Shown here piece by piece: positions 19,898 through 29,724 of a stretch of DNA of 64,000 bases. Positions within the stretch are counted from its first letter, which is position 1, and each line of letters starts with the position of its first letter. This DNA is from Oegoconia quadripuncta (taxonomy: Eukaryota; Arthropoda; Insecta; Lepidoptera; Autostichidae). The notes beneath the pieces are model-generated. The model was given only the letters and a program-made list of their open reading frames with translations, made no database searches and was not told the DNA's origin. Location of the stretch: the NCBI GenBank assembly GCA_949316235.1, contig OX438749.1, positions 33,118,022 to 33,182,021 of the forward strand, written 5' to 3'. The translations under genes were made by a program, and so were the position numbers.

Positions 19898-20200
19898 AGG
19901 GTCCGTATATCTCAATACAAGTCTTGAGGCTGTATCACCCGAGATGCGTCTTAAGAAGTTGACGCTATCTCATGCTCCGTGCTAATTTATAAACCAATCT
20001 TGAGGTCTACTCAGTTGAGATCACTTCTCAAATATTCGCCTCAACGGCGAATGAATGATTGTCTTGAGTTCCGTTTATAAATACGTGAAAGTAAGCACGA
20101 GCTTTTCAGGTCTCAAGTTAGGTTTATTAATCAACACGTTTACTTGAGACCGGTCACAAGACTGTTCTCAATCTTGTGAATGGTTTATTAATAGGGGCCT
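19898..20200. mobile_element. MITE-5 copy a
   Basis: No ORF. Aligns end to end with 50,851-51,155. Ends are mutually inverted (GGTCCGTATATCTCAATACA against CTCAATCTTGTGAATGGT and TTATTAATAGGGGCC). Superfamily not settled. Confidence 0.65.
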
Positions 20201-20223
20201 GAGATTATGGGAAGTTTTTTTTT

Positions 20224-20333
20224 TTTAATGCACAACGGGTTGGTACTTGACCTCGATCACACCTGATGTTAAGTGAAGATGAGGTCGAAGGTGGAAGCGT
20301 ACTGACCCGGAAGCCCCAACACATTTGGGGGAA
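20224..20333 (-). mobile_element. SINE-D 3' end
   Basis: Reverse of the last 110 bp of SINE-D (GGTTGGTACTTGACC through CCAACACATTTGGGG). Confidence 0.8.
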
Positions 20334-20635
20334 AGTGCATCCTTACTGGATGTATGTAACGCGAATCAAATGTAGTTGAATTACTGGCATTATTGCTAGT
20401 CTGTGGCCATGACCAATACCCGCCATATGCCGTGACAGGTGGCAGCCAGCAGGTGAGACAGTTCGCCTCGGATATTAAAATTTAAATTGCGGCAAAATTA
20501 CATTAAAAAAGTTAACCTCAATATTTTAATTTCGAATTTGAAATAGGAAAGAAGCTGTGTGTTTCTATCGTTTGGTGACAGTATTTAAGAGGGTCTATTC
20601 TGTCCAGTGGCACCCCAATCGGACAATATTTTTTA
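20334..20635. other. Stretch without assigned feature
   Basis: No gene or matched repeat. Confidence 0.5.
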
Positions 20636-20850
20636 TATTATAAATGCGAACGTTTGTTTGTTTGTTTGTTGCTCAATCACGGCGAAACGGTTGAACAGAT
20701 TTGGATGAAATTTGGTATACAGGTAGAATATAACCTGGATTAGGACATTTTTATCCCGATGAAGCGAGTAGTTCCTGCGGGATAAACTAATTTCCGCGAT
20801 AAAATTCTTCCATGCAGGCGAAGTCGCGGGCGGATAACTAGTACACAACA
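20636..20850. repeat. Interspersed repeat Q (GATTTGGATGAAATTTGGTA)
   Basis: ATAAATGCGAACGTTTG, AACAGATTTGGATGAAATTT, and GCGAAGTCGCGGGCGGATAA. Related copies at 23,260-23,440, 33,340-33,765 and 51,795-51,930. Ends in CTAGT, which would fit a Helitron-like 3' end, but I cannot confirm the class. Confidence 0.6.
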
Positions 20851-21420
20851 AATCAAAAAAATATCTCTGTGACCTGCACTCGAAAAGCCTAGAAACTCAA
20901 GTAATATCTACCTAAATAGCTTTGACTATTCGTGTCTGTTTTTATCAATATTTTGAAATGGCGTCCGCAAAATACAGTCGTCGAGTTTTTAAACAATTAA
21001 ATAGTTATTGACCTCAAAGCTTTTGCAGCATTTTATTTTCTTACTTAAATGAAAAATTATTAAAGAAGGTCTGCTAAAACCTTGTTATAAAAATGTGTTT
21101 AATTGAAATGGGCACAACTACACTACAATAAAGATATTAAATAAATGAAATCTCACTTAACCCGTTCAGATATCAATAGGGCATTTCACCAACCAGTAAC
21201 ATCAATTCCGTCAGGCATCGTCGGGGCTGTACACAATATTCGAGGTGACAGGTCGCGGGAAAGGCGCCAACTTTTCTCGTTACAAGAAAAGTCATTTCCA
21301 GCTCGGTTGGTTTCGGGTAAGTATCTATTTTATTTTGGAACGATGGTAAAATGGCTGATCGATGACGTCTTTATTAAGTGACTGAGTGTTGACGACGTTT
21401 TTAAAACCCCCGACGGGTGT
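20851..21420. other. Unassigned stretch with a fragment of the 59 kb inverted-repeat element
   Basis: 20,955-21,012 (GGCGTCCGCAAAATA, GTCGAGTTTTT, TTAAATAGTTATT) resembles the arm at 59,430-59,500. The rest is unassigned. Confidence 0.5.
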
Positions 21421-21475
21421 ATTTACAAACTGGGCCCCAGAGTGTCTCTTAGGAATAAATGTAAAGAAATTAATA
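21421..21475 (+). pseudogene. LINE-X reverse-transcriptase scrap
   Basis: TTACAAACTGGGCCCCAGAG matches the YKLGPR block at 9.17 kb. Confidence 0.6.
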
Positions 21476-21521
21476 TATTAACATTAGCATTGCAATATGT
21501 TTACGAAAACTTAATGTACGT

Positions 21522-21853
21522 AACCGCCTCCGTGGCTCAATGTAAACAACATTGGGTTTACGATTCGGAGGTCGCGGGTTCGATCCCCAGCGGGGTACAC
21601 GTTTAAGTACTCGGTTTGGTTGGTGGCAGGGCATTTTAAATGTCCGCCGGGCTAGCTACCACCATCTTATCTAAATCTGCCGCCAAGCAGCAATGTTAAT
21701 AAGCATTGTTGTGTTCCGGTGGTCAGAGATAAGATAGCCAGTCCCCCAAATGTGTTGGGGTTTCCGGGTCAGTACGCTTCCACCTTCGACCTCATCTTCA
21801 CTTAACATCAGGTGTGATTGATGTCAAGTACCAACCCGCTATGCATAAAAAAA
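21522..21853 (+). mobile_element. SINE-D, full length
   Basis: Head AACCGCCTCCGTGGCTCAAT, B box GGTTCGATCCC, complete body, A run at the end. Confidence 0.92.
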
Positions 21854-21856
21854 ATC

Positions 21857-22340
21857 TAAGAAAAAATATAGAATCGTTTAAGAAAAATAGTTATATACAT
21901 AATGTTAATACCAGATATAAAAATAAACTTGCTGTTCATGTCAGCCGTTTACACAAAGTCACTAAGTCATTTTAAGGGGCAATGTGTACGCTTTTATAAT
22001 AATAGTTCCAGTGGACATTCAAAATTTACCTTTAAATAAATTGAAAACCATCATAAAACAGACATTATTTACCAAAGACTATTATAAAATTTCTGACTAT
22101 CTGGATGATAAGCAAGCATGGACATAGACCGCTCGGCGATATTCAGTCTAATTATACAATATAATATAATTGTAACCCAAACTTATTTAAAAGAGCAACC
22201 CTTGAGTTTCTTGCTCGTTCTTCTCTGGTGAATCTGCTTTGCGAATGAGCAATAATGTCAATAATTTTAATATTAAGAAAAATGTGCCGTTTTCAAGTGA
22301 TAATTTTTCTCCTACGAAGTAAATATTTTTTTGATTTTGT
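21857..22340 (+). pseudogene. LINE-X, 5'-truncated, CTTGCTCGTTC subfamily
   Basis: Reads KKNIESFKKNS-like, NTRYKNKLAVHVSRLHKVTKS, then after a stop the QNLPLNKLKT and FYKISDYLDDKQAWT blocks, then the 3' untranslated region and AATATTTTTTTGATTTTG. Stop codon in TAAGGGGCAATG disrupts it. Confidence 0.8.
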
Positions 22341-22550
22341 ATGTGTTTTACGGGGTATAGTCCAGTGAGGATACGCTGTTAACTTCCTGTAATCTTAAAA
22401 GCCATGATTTATATATTTATATGGTCTGAGAATCCGAGTGAGCGCTTCGACCTTCGACTTCGACTTCATTTTCACTTAACATAAAAAGGAGTATATACAA
22501 GCCTTGTCATTTTATAATTGTCGATCGTTTCGTACATTTAGATAGTTAAT
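22341..22550. other. Short unassigned stretch
   Basis: Contains a patch resembling the SINE-D 3' end (22,450-22,485). Otherwise nothing matched. Confidence 0.4.
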
Positions 22551-22630
22551 AATAATAAATATCCTTAGACATACACACAGCGCCATCTAGTTCCACAGTA
22601 AGCAACTATAGGCCTGTATTGTGGATACCA

Positions 22631-22857
22631 GATCAAAGTCAAAGTCAAAAAATATTTATTTCGTAGGATAAAGATTATCACTTGAAAACGTCACATTTTT
22701 TATCTTAATATTAAAATTATTGACATTATTGCTCATTCACAAAGCAGATTCCCCAGAGAAGAACGAGCAAGAAACTCAAGGGTTGCTCTTTTAAATAAGT
22801 TTGGGTTACAATTATATTATATTGTATAATTAGGCTGAATATTGCCGAGCGGTCTAT
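22631..22857 (-). mobile_element. LINE-X 3' fragment inside SINE-A
   Basis: CAAAGTCAAAGTCAAAAAAT at the left end, CTCAAGGGTTGCTCTTTTAA, up to the CGAGCGGTCTATG coding end. Part of the host SINE is missing at this junction. Confidence 0.8.
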
Positions 22858-22879
22858 GTCCGTATTCATCACACAAACA

Positions 22880-22986
22880 AATAGGCATTTACTGGGTGCG
22901 CGTGATACATCTTCGGCTACATCGTCACTTTCCGTCAGGTGAGATTGTAGTCAAACGCGAAACCAGTTTTTAATAAAAAAAAAAAA
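22880..22986 (+). mobile_element. LINE-Y 3' end inside SINE-A
   Basis: AATAGGCATTTACTGGGTGC through GTTTTTAATA and an A run. ACA at both junctions may be part of a short duplication. Confidence 0.8.
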
Positions 22987-23259
22987 CATATGCCCCTAGC
23001 GGGATTCGAACCCGCAACCCTTTGGTATAAGGGTCAGTGTTGCTAACCACTACACCAAACAGTTGTCGGGTGAGTTCCTCATGTGGGTAGGTAATTATGC
23101 GACGAGACGAGCCCAGTAAGTTATTCATCACGGCGTCCCATGAATATTACTCCTTGTGGCTTCTGTGGCACCCCGCCTCTCGGGCACGGGGTGTAGGTTC
23201 GAGGAATAATAAATTTATTTCCAAACAACATACAATACAATTTTTTTATGATTACTGAA

Positions 23260-23445
23260 TCTTTTTACTCTGTTTATATTTTACTAGCTTTCATCAAAAT
23301 CGGTTCAGCAAAAATTTGCGGTTCTAATCTGTCTACCCACCAAATTTCATCCCAATTTGGTTAAGCCGTGTAGGCGTGAAGAGGTAACAAACATACATAC
23401 AGACATACACATACATAAACTTTCGCATTTATAAGATTAGTTGGG
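23260..23445 (-). repeat. Repeat Q copy
   Basis: CATCAAAATCGGTTCAGC, CCAAATTTCATCCCAATTTG, CCGTGTAGGCGTGAAGAGGT, CTTTCGCATTTATAA. Confidence 0.6.
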
Positions 23446-23536
23446 ATGTAACCTATTCTATGAGACTTGACCTGTCACACTCACGACACTTCGGACCCTG
23501 CACAATAAAAAAATAAATATAATTTTTTTCAACAAA

Positions 23537-23714
23537 GTCCCAAACTAAGCAAAGCTTGTACTATGGATACTTAGATAACGGATAAACATACATAAATATT
23601 TATATAAACATCCGTGACTCGGGAATAAATGTTCGTATTCATCACACAAACATTTACTCGTCGCGGGATTCGAACCCGCATCGGTCGCAATCCATTACAC
23701 CCATCGGTCGTCAG
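23537..23714 (-). mobile_element. SINE-B, 3' end truncated
   Basis: AAAGCTTGTACTATGGATAC through GGGATTCGAACCCGCA and a short A-box region. Confidence 0.82.
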
Positions 23715-23866
23715 TGTCACAATGTCACAGTTTACTCACTAGGGGTTTTTGTTGACTTCTGCTTAGATAGAAGATGACATACCTGTAACAAGAAATAATA
23801 ATACATTATTGTACGAAGTAGAACGGAGGCTTTAAAATCACGACGAAAAATTTTTCATGTTTTCAT

Positions 23867-23934
23867 CACACAAACATTTACCCCTCGCGGGATTCGAACC
23901 CGCAACTCTCCACTACATCAATCGATCGTCAAGC
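23867..23934 (-). mobile_element. SINE-B head fragment
   Basis: CATTTACCCCTCGCGGGATT and CGAACCCGCAACTC, then CACTACATCAATCGATCGTC. Confidence 0.75.
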
Positions 23935-24059
23935 TGTATTGCTCTTTTTTTTTAATATTTCACAGAATCTACAGAACTTAGTGATACTACAGTTAAATAA
24001 TCTTCAAAAAATTATTATCAACCATCTGGTATCCATAACACAAGCCAACAATAAGCATA

Positions 24060-24145
24060 GATAATATTGGTTTGTATCTTTGTTTCTTTGGTTTCTTATA
24101 TGCGTCTCAGTTTATGCAATAAACCGTCTATCTATCTATCTATCA
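24060..24145 (+). mobile_element. LINE-V type 3' end with (TATC)n tail
   Basis: TTATGCAATAAACCGTC followed by three to four TATC units. Confidence 0.55.
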
Positions 24146-24441
24146 CATCGAATCGTGACGGAGTATCAGGAACAGCAAAAATATTAGATAATTTATCATA
24201 TAATGCATGAGTAATGAATTGATAATTTAGAAAAACTGTTAATAGTATGCAACTTACGTGTCTGACTCCAATTGTATGTATAGGTATGCTACCAGAAAGA
24301 GGGTGGTCAAAGTAAATACGGTATTCAGTTCACGAAGGTTTCGCTTATATCGTCTGTAACACATGGCTCTATATAGCTAGGTACACTAACTTATATAGGC
24401 TAATATGAAATAGCGCGGTGCGCGTGCGATCTGTGTGCGAA

Positions 24442-24615
24442 GTGTGAGTTTTGTCTCGTTTTTAACTTTACCATCGCGTTCGCGTTTACAAAAAAAGTCC
24501 CTATGAAAAAAATCGTTTTGCAAACTATCCGCTAGAGGCGCTGCACATTTCTCCATACAAATCGTCACGTAAACGTGAACGCGGTAGTAAAGTTAATCCG
24601 AAACAAAACTCACAC
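24442..24615. repeat. Imperfect inverted repeat element
   Basis: GTGTGAGTTTTGT (24,442-24,454) against ACAAAACTCACAC (24,603-24,615), and TAACTTTACCATCGCG against CGCGGTAGTAAAGTTA inside. A small foldback element of unknown class. Confidence 0.55.
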
Positions 24616-25084
24616 TCCGCCAGCTGTGGGGCGAACGGAGGACCAATATCGAACGTCGTTCCGTCGCGACATGCGAGGCATTCGGAGTAGGTATGTACCC
24701 CTACAATAGTAATGAATCTTTTCAATAATTTAATAATATAATTATGTACAAGCCTATTTCGTAAGCAAACGCAATATCCTTGTAATTGCATGAATAAATT
24801 GAATTGAATTGCTATGCTCGAAGTCACTGTAACACTCCAACTCTTCCACAAAGAAGTTATTAAAGAATTACAAAAAAAATATTACAAGGTAAAAGTTAGA
24901 TATTTGGTATTCATTTGGCGCCACCCCCGGTTGGGTTAGAGAGGCGACGTCTCCGTAACACCCTGTATTAGGAAGCGTCGAGTTGGAGACACCCTGTAAT
25001 GCGGCGGCATCCAGTCGCTCTGTAAAAGTTTACCAATGAATAAATGTGAAAGGGTAACTCTTCAGACAAATTGATATTATATAT
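24616..25084. other. Stretch without assigned feature
   Basis: No gene or matched repeat. 24,925-25,010 is moderately GC-rich. Confidence 0.5.
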
Positions 25085-25684
25085 ACGTACATAAAGTCAC
25101 GCCTGTTTCCCGTAGCGGTAGGCAGAGACCACAGACTTCCACTTGCTAAGATCCTGACACACCTCTTTTGCTTCATTCATTCAGTTGTTCATACATGCTC
25201 GTTAGTTTAGGGTACTCTTGACTTGACCTTTCTTTAAGACGTCCCCGTTTTGATCATGTTATACGCCGTGGTCTTCCCCTACCAACACTACCATCCACAT
25301 CCACATCGTATATCTCTTTCGTAAGTCTTCTTTCATTCACCCTCTCCACATATTTAAACTATCAAGCAAACCTTTTTCAATCTTTACTACGTCTCATTCA
25401 CACTCCTTAACTCCCTAATTACACTATTCCTGATTCTATCTTTCAAAGTCACCCCACTCATACTTCTCAATGATCTCATTTCCACTGCATTAATTCTACT
25501 TTCATTCTTCTCCTGCCATACCCAGCATTTACTCCCGACTCACGAGCTTACACCTTCTGGCTCCTCATAAACGTATGCAGTGCTCCATTCACCTGATTTC
25601 CGGCATTCACTCTTCTTTCGATGTCCTCGTCACACTTTCCATCCCTTGTAAACAGTGAACCCAAATACACAAACTCACGCACTT
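25085..25684 (-). pseudogene. RTE-2 C-terminal part, continuing at 26,656
   Basis: On the minus strand it parallels 34,645-35,035: LRSMNGVTLKDRIRN, KIEKDMLRWFGHVERM, RLTKEIYDVDGS, GRGRPRRTY-type blocks, then the 3' end ACATAAAGTCACGCC. Frames are broken. The left part ends exactly at AACTCACGCACTT, which recurs at 26,656. Confidence 0.75.
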
Positions 25685-25696
25685 TTTTTATATATA

Positions 25697-26054
25697 CAGG
25701 GCGTCCCACGGCTATGCCACATGGAGGGAAAGTACCTTGAATTTTGTAGATGGAACATTTTACTGAAAGAAGACATTATTTTAATTTAAAAAACAATTTA
25801 AACTGCATTCATAGATTTTTAAATAAGTACATGGTTGAACCGGGAATCGAACCCTTTATTTATAAAAAAAAAATACCATGTTGCTTTATCATACCGATCG
25901 AAAGGCTTCATCATAAGGATTATTTTTTGCTAAATAACATAGTGTCAGAAATAAAAGGAAAACCATGAATTTTAACATTAGATTTCAGTAAAATGTTCCA
26001 TCTACAAAATTCAAGGTACTTTCCCTCCATGTGGCATAGCCGTGGGACGCCCTG
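25697..26054. mobile_element. 358 bp MITE related to the mariner-like transposon
   Basis: Starts CAGGGCGTCCCACGGCTATG and ends in its inverse, with TA on both sides. TIR at least 70 bp. ACTGCATTCATAGATTTT and a tRNA T-arm-like GGGTTCGATTCCCGG (minus strand) correspond to the TIR of the element at 14,697-16,815. No ORF. Confidence 0.85.
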
Positions 26055-26089
26055 TATATAGTCTTTATTTAATTTAGGGCTCTAGGAGG

Positions 26090-26418
26090 AACCGCCTCCG
26101 TGGCTCAATGTAAACAACATTGGGTTTACGATTCGGAGGTCGCGGGTTCGATCCCCAGCGGGGTACATGTTTAAGTACTCGGTTTGGTTGGTGGTAGGGC
26201 ATTTGAAATGTCCGCCTGGCTAGCTACCACCATCTTATCTAAATCTGCCGCCAAGCAGCAATGTTAATAGCATTGTTGTGTTCCGGTTGTCAGTGATAAG
26301 ATAGCCAGTTCCCCAAATGTGTTGGGGTTTCCGGGTCAGTACGCTTCCACCTTCGACCTCATCTTCACTTAACATCAGGTGTGACTGAGGTCAAGTACAA
26401 ACCCGTTGTGCATAAAAA
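26090..26418 (+). mobile_element. SINE-D, full length
   Basis: Head AACCGCCTCCGTGGCTCAAT, complete body, A run at the end. Confidence 0.92.
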
Positions 26419-26655
26419 AAGGGGAATTAAGTAATCTGGTCGCTATTGATCCAGGTTTACTCAAAATTGATTGAGCCAAACATACAGCGTATTGACTCAG
26501 CTTTAATTGTCTCATCAGTGTATCTCTTTCATTTCGGTTTCTAGCACATTCCATCAACATGTGTTGGACATCCTCAACTACTCCACAGACGTCACAGTTA
26601 GGAGTGTCAGTTCTTTTCATCAGATATCCAAACTTGTTTGATGGATAGTGCCCGG
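26419..26655 (-). pseudogene. LINE-W C-terminal fragment with Cys-His motif
   Basis: Minus-strand frame reads GHYPSNKFGYLMKRTDTPNC, then DVCGVVEDVQHMLMECARN, then ERDTLMRQLKLSQY. C-x2-C-x7-H-x4-C is the C-terminal motif of R1/I-type LINEs. Nearly identical to 29,380-29,630. Confidence 0.8.
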
Positions 26656-26830
26656 AACTCACGCACTTGCTCCACTTTTTCTCCGTCTATCAAATTACTG
26701 CAATCCGTCATACATACACCTCTCTTAAATACCATAACATTCGTTTTACTCCATTGACTTTCATTCCTTTTTCTTTTCTATTATATATAATCCTAGATAT
26801 AAACATCACTCCCCTTTTGGCTTCACAGTC
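26656..26830 (-). pseudogene. RTE-2, upstream part after the LINE-W insertion
   Basis: Continues from AACTCACGCACTTGC. Minus-strand KVNGVKRMLWYLREVY-like coding, broken. Confidence 0.65.
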
Positions 26831-26955
26831 AGGTAAAAATAAACTTGCTGTTCATGTCAGTCGTTACAGTGCAGGGCGTGTTTACTAGTTTATTTAAAAA
26901 CTTTTAATGTTTGGGATATCTCTGACCACCACATTTGGGATAAAGGTCGTTATGT
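26830..26955 (+). repeat. LINE-X scrap plus the end of the GGCGACTAAGG repeat
   Basis: AAATAAACTTGCTGTTCATG (KLAVHVSR block), then AATGTTTGGGATATCTCTGA and CATTTGGGATAAAGGTCGT. Confidence 0.55.
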
Positions 26956-27352
26956 AAGCAAGCAATCGACCAAACCGGTTAGAAGGTCATAGAATGGTAT
27001 GCCAAAGGTGTTAGGATATGTCAAGGTGACTACGAACGGCTCTAGTCGTACCTCCTTGTAGTTGGGTTGCCAAACGTACCTTCATTATTGAACTGACAAA
27101 GATTAACAAAACAACCGATTTCAAAATGTTCCATTCCACTCTCTATCTCCGGAGTGCATCATCAAATCTTAACCAAAATTATATGGGACAAGTCTAATCA
27201 TCAAAATCGGTTAAAATTTGACGAAAATATGGGTTAACACATAAAAAATACATACAGACGAAGATAGTACTCCTTTTTGGGAGTCAGTTAAAAAGTGTTG
27301 CGACTAACGTCATCGTCTTGTCTTTCCTTCAATTAAATTCATTTATTCACAA
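26956..27352. other. Stretch without assigned gene
   Basis: 27,160-27,295 (CAAAATCGGTTAAAATTT, GACGAAGATAGTACTCC, GAGTCAGTTAAAAAG) looks like the end of an interspersed repeat. Confidence 0.4.
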
Positions 27353-27735
27353 CCTTGTCGTTGTCTTGTCGTTGTTTTGTCGTTGCCTTGGTATCGTCTA
27401 GTCACTACTTTATCGTCCCTTGTCGTGGTCCTGCCGTTCTCTTGTCGTTCCTTTGGCATCGTCTAGTCACTGTTTTGTCGTGGTTTTGCCGTTCTCTTGT
27501 CGTTCCCTTGGCATCGTCTAGTCACTGTTTTGTCATCGTCTTGTCGTGGTCTTGCTGTTCTCTTGTCGTTCCCTTGGCATCGTCTAGTCACTGTTATGTC
27601 GTGGTTTTGCCGTTCTCTTGTCGTTCCCTTGGCATCGTCTAGTCACTGTTTTGTCATCGTCTAGTCACTGTTTTGTCATCGTCTTGTCGTGGTCTTGCTG
27701 TTCTCTTGCCGTTCCCCTGCCATCGTCAATTTGCT
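27353..27735. repeat. Imperfect tandem repeat, 55/66 bp units
   Basis: TTGGCATCGTCTAGTCACTG recurs at 27,454, 27,509, 27,575 and 27,630 with TTGTCGT-rich filler. The reading frames across it are repeat artefacts. Confidence 0.8.
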
Positions 27736-27842
27736 ATTTAATAATGACTAATGATGATAATATTACGCCCGGGGGTGTAGAACATGGCGATGCTTATGAT
27801 TGTTATGTTTACCTATGTACAACAAATAAATAAATAAATGAT

Positions 27843-28796
27843 CTTGTCACTGTTTTGAAATTGTCTTGCCGTTCTCTAGTTCTTGCCATGAAATCTTGTG
27901 GTTTTGTCATCAGTTTATCTTGTTTTGTGGTAGTCTTGTCGTTGTCTGCTCAATATCTTGTCAAGGCTTTTTCAACTCATTATCTACTTTAAATGGTACG
28001 TCTACGGTCTAGAGTGAAGTAAATAAATAGTACGACAGCTCATCGATCGCAAAGAGAAACGGCGAGCGTTGAGACGCATTCAGCTAAAAGCTCTTCAACG
28101 CGTCGAGGGTCGCTTTAGCGGGCTCGTGTGTGGAGCGCCTTATGTACCGCATGCATTACTGGGGAACGCAGTAGTACGTTCACTGAGTGAAATAATGTGT
28201 TTTGTATAGTAAGAAAATTCTTTTTAAGAGGTGAATGCTCACTGCTTTAAATGTCTAAATTTCTTTTTCATTTCATAACTTTGCGTTTGGAAAAATGTTA
28301 AATAAGAAATAAAATGATACCTGAGTAACAAAAAATAACAAATGTACTGCGGGTGGTTCTTAGCGAAGTGCGGTCTTCAAAACAATGAAGGAGTCACTTT
28401 ACTAACTTAATGGAATTTCGGTAGGTACGGTGTTTTGAAACTGACAAGAGGATTTTGTTTGTTCCCTATAATGATAATAAAAAAATTATTAATGTTTTGT
28501 TTTATTACAGTGAATTTGAAAAAAGCAAATTATTCGTTGACACGTAATTTCAAAAACTATATAACAATTATAAATAATCTATTTTATTCTTAAGTATTGA
28601 AACTGTTTACCTGTGTGCATGCTGTGTTCACATCCAGTAGGATATATTCAATTAATTATGTCGTAATGTTGGGTAATACTGAAATATTTTGAATTGTGTC
28701 CAGCTTTGTGAACCGGAAATTTCACTATTAATTTCTAGAGTTTCTTTTTAATATTTTTTTTTGATAATTTGGGGCGTGTGTGTGTCTTATCTTATA
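27843..28796. other. Stretch without assigned feature
   Basis: 27,843-27,970 is more TTGTCGT-like filler. The rest, including the GC-richer 28,040-28,170, is unmatched. No gene. Confidence 0.5.
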
Positions 28797-28798
28797 TA

Positions 28799-29046
28799 CA
28801 GGGTGAATTTTGAATTCGTGTAATTCCCATTAACTGGTGACCCTACTCTTGATAACGAACAATTTCCCCAAGGAACCGTAGTCGAATTCGATCAAAAAAT
28901 TTTCGAAAAAAAATTCGCATTCTGAAACCACCTTTAGTTGGAATTCAAACAATTATCGCTCGATTTTTGGTTACTAGTCTAAATTGGTCGTAATCAGAAG
29001 TGGAGTCAGCAGTAAACAGGAATTACACGAATTAAATTTCACCCTG
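28799..29046. mobile_element. 248 bp TA-flanked MITE (MITE-3)
   Basis: Begins CAGGGTGAATTTTGAATTCG and ends in its inverse. TA at 28,797-28,798 and 29,047-29,048. Related foldbacks at 38,433-38,752 and 56,480-56,637. Confidence 0.8.
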
Positions 29047-29049
29047 TAT

Positions 29050-29108
29050 AAAGAATTTCACCATGCACTTGGGTGAGTGTGTGTTGGAATTACATAATCC
29101 TACCACCT
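29050..29108 (+). pseudogene. LINE-Y coding scrap
   Basis: CACTTGGGTGAGTGTGTGTT and GGAATTACATAATCC match the HFGEC and LELHNL block. Confidence 0.6.
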
Positions 29109-29109
29109 A

Positions 29110-29275
29110 GCGAAAATATCGTGAGGAAACCTGCATGCCTGAGATATAAAAATTCAACGGCATGTCAAGTCCTCAACATGCATTGGGCCAGCATGGTGGA
29201 CTATGGCCAGTATTCCTTAATATACGAGGGAAGGCATCCCAGCAGTGGGATGTTTACGGGCTGTTGATGATATCG
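29110..29275 (+). mobile_element. SINE-C 3' part
   Basis: ATCGTGAGGAAACCTGCATG through GGGATGTTTACGGGCTG. Confidence 0.8.
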
Positions 29276-29344
29276 AATAATTTTACCTTTATTTAATGTA
29301 GGGACTTGAGTCCTTCTAGTCAAGACAGTCCCATTGTACCCTGA

Positions 29345-29640
29345 CCAAGATTCACTGATGAGAAGATACAAACATATTATATAATAATCTGGTCGCTATT
29401 GATCCAGGTTTACCCAAAATTGATTGAGCCAAACCTACATCGTATTGACTCAGCTTTAATTGTCTCATCAGTGTATCTCTTTCATTTCGGTTTCTAGCAC
29501 ATTCCATCAACAGGTGTTGGACATCCTCAACTACTCCACAGACGTCACAGTTAGGAGTGTCAGTTCTTTTCATCAGATACCCAAACTTGTTGGATGGATA
29601 GTATCCGGAACGTAGTCTAACAACTAACTTAATTAAATAT
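29345..29640 (-). pseudogene. LINE-W C-terminal fragment, second copy
   Basis: MKRTDTPNCDVCGVVEDVQH, then LLMECARNRNERD, with a slightly longer 3' side than the 26.4 kb copy. Confidence 0.8.
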
Positions 29641-29724
29641 CGAATAATAAAATACCGAAAGTAAAAATCAAGTAGGTACGAGAGAGATCTGAGATCGTCT
29701 TTGGTTTACACAGCATGTTCCATA

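Larger units (their letters stand above)
22551..23064 (-). mobile_element. SINE-A with two nested insertions
   Basis: 3' end at 22,551-22,630, a middle scrap at 22,858-22,879 (GTCCGTATTCATCACACAAA) and the head at 22,987-23,064 (B box GGTTCGAATCC on minus). Confidence 0.85.
25685..26655 (-). mobile_element. LINE-W insertion in RTE-2, itself holding a MITE and SINE-D
   Basis: The 971 bp block is flanked by the 13 bp duplication AACTCACGCACTT (25,672-25,684 and 26,656-26,668). Its 5' end is the LINE-W coding piece and its 3' end is the T run at 25,685, so the LINE entered with its tail to the left. Confidence 0.75.

Noticed and set aside
24386..24851. Two overlapping minus-strand frames of 60 and 108 codons
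   Set aside because: They cross an inverted-repeat element and show no recognisable domain.
27355..27833. Ser/Val/Leu-rich repeat protein
   Set aside because: The frame follows the TTGTCGT tandem repeat; there is no start context, and units of 55 and 66 bp do not keep a single motif.
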